Source: Flavobacteriaceae bacterium (lineage in GTDB: Bacteria; Bacteroidota; Bacteroidia; Flavobacteriales; Flavobacteriaceae). Taken from it: 10,668 nucleotides of DNA. Shown here piece after piece: positions 7,662 through 10,668 of this stretch (positions are counted from its first letter, which is position 1; each line of letters opens with the position of its first letter). The stretch is taken from NCBI GenBank assembly GCA_002702745.1, contig PABM01000012.1, forward strand, positions 37,365 through 48,032, written 5' to 3'. Made by a program: the position numbers and the translations under genes. The notes under the pieces were generated by a model. The model was not told where the DNA came from, did no database searches, and worked only from the letters and a program-made list of their open reading frames with translations.

Positions 7662-9438
7662 TGACATTAATGGTATTCAAGATTCAGATCTTGATATATG
7701 GTCTGGTCTTTTTGATTTTGGAGACCCTAATAGGCAAATTCAGCAAATTTCTCTTAATTATGACATTCCTTTAAGAAAAATTCCAACATTTGATTTTATT
7801 CGGGCAACATATTCATATACAGGTGATTATCAATGGCAGAAGGGATCTGACCTATTTGGAAATTTAACATTAGACGGTGTTACTTATGATTTAGGAAATT
7901 CTATTTCTAACTCTAACACTCATAACCTAAATACTATGCTTGATATGCCCAAATTTTACAGATATTTAGGCCTAAAAAAGTTTAATAGTAGATCATTAAG
8001 AGAAACAACTAAAGCCAATAATAAGAACTCCGTGTTTAAATCAATTATTAACCTAGTTACAATGATTAAGAAAGTACAATTCAATTATTCAGAGAACAAT
8101 GGCTCTTTTTTACCAGGATTCCTTGACACTCCTGGGTTTTTTGGGTCCTTTACTCCATCTATTGGATATGTTTTTGGAAGTCAGAAAGATGTCAGATATT
8201 TAGCAGCCAGAAAAGGCTGGCTTACTGTTTTCCCTGATTTTAATCAGCAATTTTCAAGTACTAAAAATACAAATTTGACCTTTTCAGCTAATTTGGAACC
8301 AATAAATGATTTAAAAATTGATTTAAACGGAGGTAGAACTTATGCTGATAATTTATCTGAATCATTTAATACAATAGACAGTAATAATGATGGCCTAAGT
8401 GATATTTATAATCCGTTTATTCAGAATTCAATAGGAAATTTTAGTATTTCAACTCTTCTAATAAAAACAGCTTTTTCAAAAAGTGATGAATATAGCTCTG
8501 ATGTATTTGAAACATTTAAATCTAATAGATTAATAATTTCTAGAAGATTAGCGGCGCAAGCTGGTATTGACTTTTCAAATCCAAATAACTTTGAAAATGG
8601 AAACTTAGAAGGTTTTCCGTTAGGATTTGGTAAAAATAGTCAATCAGTATTATTACCTTCTTTTTTATCAGCATATTCTGGAGTTGAAGCTAATAAAGCT
8701 AATTTGGGTGCTTTTAGAGATATCCCAATACCAAATTGGTCTATAAAATATTCAGGTTTTATGAAATTAAAGTGGTTTAATAAAAATTTCAAACGATTTT
8801 CGCTTTCTCATGGCTATAATTCGATGTATACTGTAAATCAGTTTAGATCAAATTTAGATTTTGAAGAGCCAGATTTTGAACTATCATATGATCTTCAAAA
8901 TTCTAATGTTTTTGATCAATCAAATAATTATAAAAACAAAGTGCTTTTTAGTAACATTAATTTGATGGAACAATTTAGCCCTTTAATAAAAATTGATTTA
9001 GAGATGAAAAATTCACTAAAAATTCTAACAGAAATTAGAAAAGATCGTCTATTGTCGCTTAGTTTTGATAATAATCTCCTGACAGAAATACAGGGATATG
9101 AATATGTGTTCGGTTTGGGCTACAGGTTTAAAGATTTACAAATAAGGTCAAGACTTGGAGGCTCTAGGCAATTAATTAAAAGTGATCTAAATATGAAGGC
9201 TGATATTTCAATTAGAAATAATAAAACTATTGTGAGATATTTAGATTTAGATAATAATCAAGTTACATCAGGTCAAAGTATAATAGGTTTTAAATATTCT
9301 GCTGATTATGCATTTAGTCAAAAATTAACAGGACTTTTATATTTTGATTACTCCTTTTCTGAGTATGCAATTTCGACCGCATTTCCTCAAACTACGATAA
9401 GAGCTGGATTTACTATGAGATACAATTTTGGAAATTAA
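7636..9438 (+). CDS. sprA: SprA/Sov, C-terminal quarter in the +1 frame (continuation of the preceding gene)
   Basis: This frame encodes the missing C-terminal part of the SprA barrel. It is open from 7624, after an in-frame TAA at 7621-7623. The nearest start-like codon is TTG at 7636, but no independent start is likely: the residues before the T-run in this frame (LLEII) are not family-like, and there is no signal peptide. If one T of 7649-7655 is dropped, the preceding frame reads RNY-FLDDDING and passes into this one. The characteristic segment LRKIPTFDFIRATYSYTGDY lies about 45 residues later. The end has repeated amphipathic strands and closes with FTMRYNFGN, an aromatic beta-strand terminus typical of outer-membrane barrels. 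Joined, the protein is 2372 residues, close to F. johnsoniae SprA at about 2400. There are no further stops or shifts over about 590 codons, so the region has not decayed. The label pseudogene would apply only if the indel is real and uncorrected. Confidence 0.92.
   Translation: MLEIIFLDDDINGIQDSDLDIWSGLFDFGDPNRQIQQISLNYDIPLRKIPTFDFIRATYSYTGDYQWQKGSDLFGNLTLDGVTYDLGNSISNSNTHNLNTMLDMPKFYRYLGLKKFNSRSLRETTKANNKNSVFKSIINLVTMIKKVQFNYSENNGSFLPGFLDTPGFFGSFTPSIGYVFGSQKDVRYLAARKGWLTVFPDFNQQFSSTKNTNLTFSANLEPINDLKIDLNGGRTYADNLSESFNTIDSNNDGLSDIYNPFIQNSIGNFSISTLLIKTAFSKSDEYSSDVFETFKSNRLIISRRLAAQAGIDFSNPNNFENGNLEGFPLGFGKNSQSVLLPSFLSAYSGVEANKANLGAFRDIPIPNWSIKYSGFMKLKWFNKNFKRFSLSHGYNSMYTVNQFRSNLDFEEPDFELSYDLQNSNVFDQSNNYKNKVLFSNINLMEQFSPLIKIDLEMKNSLKILTEIRKDRLLSLSFDNNLLTEIQGYEYVFGLGYRFKDLQIRSRLGGSRQLIKSDLNMKADISIRNNKTIVRYLDLDNNQVTSGQSIIGFKYSADYAFSQKLTGLLYFDYSFSEYAISTAFPQTTIRAGFTMRYNFGN
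7649..7655 (+). other. Seven-T run at the sprA frameshift point
   Basis: The run reads TAT TTT TTT GGA TGA in the upstream frame. With six T it reads TAT TTT TTG GAT GAT GAC, joining directly to the downstream frame. The shift must occur between 7624 (after the last stop of the +1 frame) and 7661 (stop of the upstream frame), a 38-base interval, and this is the only long homopolymer in it. Homopolymers of this length are prone to both replication slippage and sequencing miscalls. Confidence 0.85.
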
Positions 9439-9449
9439 TAATTTATAAA

Positions 9450-9830
9450 ATGAATATACCTGAAGAATTAAAATACACAAAAGATCACGAGTGGATATCA
9501 ATTAATGGAGATATTGCTACCGTTGGTATTACTGATTTCGCTCAAAGAGAATTAGGAGATATAGTTTATGTTGAGGTTGAAACAGTAGGTGAGACCTTAG
9601 ATGCAGATGAAGTTTTTGGAACTGTTGAAGCAGTAAAAACTGTGTCAGATTTATTTTTGCCAGTTTCTGGTGAAATTATTGAATTTAACGAAGATTTAGA
9701 GGATAAACCTGAGGATGTAAATGCCGAGCCATATTCAAAGGGTTGGATGATTAAGATGAAGGTTTCTAATCCTGATGAATTTAGTCAATTACTTGATTCT
9801 AGTCAGTATAGAGAACTAATAGGAGAATAA
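9450..9830 (+). CDS. gcvH: GcvH, glycine cleavage system H protein
   Basis: GcvH is the lipoylated shuttle protein of the glycine cleavage system. Its lipoyl arm carries the aminomethyl group from P protein to T protein and is reoxidised by L protein in the cytoplasm. The 126-residue length is typical. It opens with the family pattern MNIPEELKYTKDHEWI, followed by GITDFAQRELGDIVYVE (26-42). The lipoylation site is Lys63 in GTVEAVKTVSD, preceded by the hairpin glycine and acidic residues recognised by lipoyl-attachment enzymes. The C-terminal half has the usual LPVSGEIIEFN and PYSKGWMIKMK segments. The ATG lies 11 bases after the sprA stop behind a TTTATAAA leader, so it is probably translated from the same message. 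No other glycine cleavage gene is in the window. Placement next to sprA looks like a conserved flavobacterial neighbourhood rather than a shared pathway (inference). Confidence 0.97.
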   Translation: MNIPEELKYTKDHEWISINGDIATVGITDFAQRELGDIVYVEVETVGETLDADEVFGTVEAVKTVSDLFLPVSGEIIEFNEDLEDKPEDVNAEPYSKGWMIKMKVSNPDEFSQLLDSSQYRELIGE

Positions 9831-9930
9831 AATACCTTATTAAATACTCTGTATTTTGTTGTTAAATATTAAAAATAAAAATTATTTTTTTTACAAATTA
9901 TTAGTTACTTTAGCCTAGTTATTATGTTTT
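9831..9930 (+). promoter_or_regulatory. gcvH-tonB spacer with weak terminator-like hairpin and possible tonB promoter
   Basis: This is the largest spacer in the window. Near its left end AAATAC (9842-9847) and GTATTT (9851-9856) form a perfect 6-base inverted repeat around a 3-base loop, followed by TTGTTG; with one G-C pair it would be a poor terminator. Farther right, TACTTTAG (9906-9913) differs at one defined position from the Bacteroidota -7 element TAnnTTTG and lies 17 bases before the tonB ATG, but no TTG is seen at the expected -33 distance. The spacer suits a transcription boundary, but neither element is convincing alone. Confidence 0.3.
9842..9856 (+). terminator. Possible weak terminator hairpin after gcvH
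   Basis: A 6-base perfect stem, AAATAC and GTATTT with loop TCT, begins 12 bases after the gcvH stop and is followed by TTGTTGTT. An alternative 7-base pairing, AAAATAC (9829-9835) with GTATTTT (9851-9857), shares the same right arm. Stem stability is very low (one G-C pair) and the T tail is broken by G, so intrinsic termination is only a possibility. Confidence 0.2.
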
Positions 9931-10641
9931 ATGCAGAATAAAAAAAGTTCAAAAGCAGATATAGGAAGAAACAGTTCACTTTACTTCGCTGTTGGTTTAG
10001 CATTGATGATGTTTTTATCTTACGGAACTATTAATTACAAAGTTTACGACAAAGACGCGCTAGGCTTGGATAAAGTAAGTATGGATTCTCTGGATGAGGA
10101 GGAAGTGCCAATAACGGAACAAGTAAAACCTCCACCACCTCCACCACCTCCACCACCAGCACCTGAAGTTATTGAAATTGTAGAGGATGAGGAAGAAGTA
10201 GAGGAAACGATTATAGAATCAACAGAATCTGATGAAGAGTTAGAAATAGAAGATATTGAAATAGAAGAAGTTGAAGAAGATGTAGAGGTTCCTTTTGCGG
10301 TAATCGAAAATGTCCCTGTTTTTCCTGGATGTGAAAGAGGTAATAATGAAAAGAAAAGAAAATGTATGTCTGAAAAAATTTCAAAATTTGTTCAGAGAAA
10401 ATTTAACACTGATTTAGCTGGAGACTTGGGGTTAACAGGAAGACAAAGAATCAATGTTATATTTAAAATTGACAAAAGTGGAATTGTAACAGGTGTTAGG
10501 GCAAGAGCTCCACACCCAAGATTAGAAAAGGAAGCCCAAAGGGTTATTAACTTGTTACCAAAAATGAAGCCTGGTAAGCAAAGAGGTAAAGCAGTAATTG
10601 TACCTTATTCCCTACCAATAATTTTCCAAGTTCAAGATTAA
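9931..10641 (+). CDS. TonB family energy transducer
   Basis: TonB proteins span the periplasm from the ExbB/ExbD motor in the inner membrane and pull on the TonB box of outer-membrane receptors such as siderophore and SusC-type transporters. This 236-residue protein has a short cytoplasmic N-terminus, one membrane anchor (about 16-33, SLYFAVGLALMMFLSYG), then ten consecutive prolines (67-76). A very acidic linker follows: 24 of 41 residues from 79 to 119 are Asp or Glu, with no Lys or Arg from 67 to 135. The C-terminal TonB domain (about 122-234) has the Bacteroidota signature PVFPGCE, a second cysteine (Cys134 and Cys145 could pair), INVIFKIDKSGIVTGV, LEKEAQRVI, and the closing LLPKMKPGKQRGKAVIVPYSLPI. 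ATG at 9931 is the start; an ATG at 9924 is out of frame. Several tonB copies per genome are usual here, so I leave the gene symbol blank. Partner exbB/exbD genes are not in the window. Confidence 0.92.
   Translation: MQNKKSSKADIGRNSSLYFAVGLALMMFLSYGTINYKVYDKDALGLDKVSMDSLDEEEVPITEQVKPPPPPPPPPPAPEVIEIVEDEEEVEETIIESTESDEELEIEDIEIEEVEEDVEVPFAVIENVPVFPGCERGNNEKKRKCMSEKISKFVQRKFNTDLAGDLGLTGRQRINVIFKIDKSGIVTGVRARAPHPRLEKEAQRVINLLPKMKPGKQRGKAVIVPYSLPIIFQVQD
10129..10155 (+). repeat. Three perfect 9-base tandem repeats encoding the TonB polyproline
   Basis: CCTCCACCA occurs three times head to tail and is followed by one further CCA, coding for Pro67-Pro76. The unit is a multiple of three, so gain or loss of copies would change the length of the proline rod without breaking the frame. 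It is also the most GC-rich patch in an otherwise A/T-rich window. Confidence 0.9.
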
Positions 10642-10668
10642 TATCTTTTTAATGATTTTAAATAAATT

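Noticed and set aside
1..10668. A novel defence, mobile or RNA-based system
   Set aside because: Every substantial stretch is accounted for by recognisable housekeeping or type IX secretion genes. I saw no direct-repeat array, transposase, integrase, toxin-antitoxin pair or long structured non-coding region.

Overview
The window comes from a low-GC member of the Bacteroidota, most likely a Flavobacteriales species. The evidence is a gene for SprA/Sov (the giant outer-membrane channel of the type IX secretion system, found only in this phylum), a TonB of the Bacteroidota energy-transducer type, absence of Shine-Dalgarno-like sites before most genes with A/T-only leaders instead, and very strong A/T bias in spacers and third codon positions. 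All genes lie on the + strand and are tightly packed.

Layout: ruvB (3' two thirds, cut by the left edge, 1-729); queG (741-1676); ruvA (1729-2310); sprA (2319-9438, read as two overlapping frames, 2319-7661 and 7636-9438); gcvH (9450-9830); a 100-base spacer; tonB (9931-10641). Spacers up to gcvH are 11, 52, 8 and 11 bases, which fits co-transcription. The gcvH-tonB spacer is the likeliest transcription boundary. No stretch above 300 bases lacks a gene, and I saw no RNA gene, CRISPR array, insertion sequence or attachment site.

Functionally this is a mixed housekeeping neighbourhood. RuvA and RuvB form the Holliday-junction branch-migration motor. QueG makes queuosine for tRNA wobble positions. 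SprA is the outer-membrane exit pore for type IX cargo and gliding adhesins. GcvH carries the lipoyl arm of glycine cleavage. TonB passes proton-motive energy to outer-membrane receptors.

The main anomaly is in sprA. A run of seven T at 7649-7655 puts the last quarter of the protein in the +1 frame. Removing one T gives one uninterrupted protein of 2372 residues, close to normal SprA size, with family-like sequence straight across the joint. Both halves look intact, so this is a sequencing or assembly error, a very recent mutation, or (less likely) a site corrected by polymerase or ribosome slippage. I found no convincing previously undescribed system in the window.
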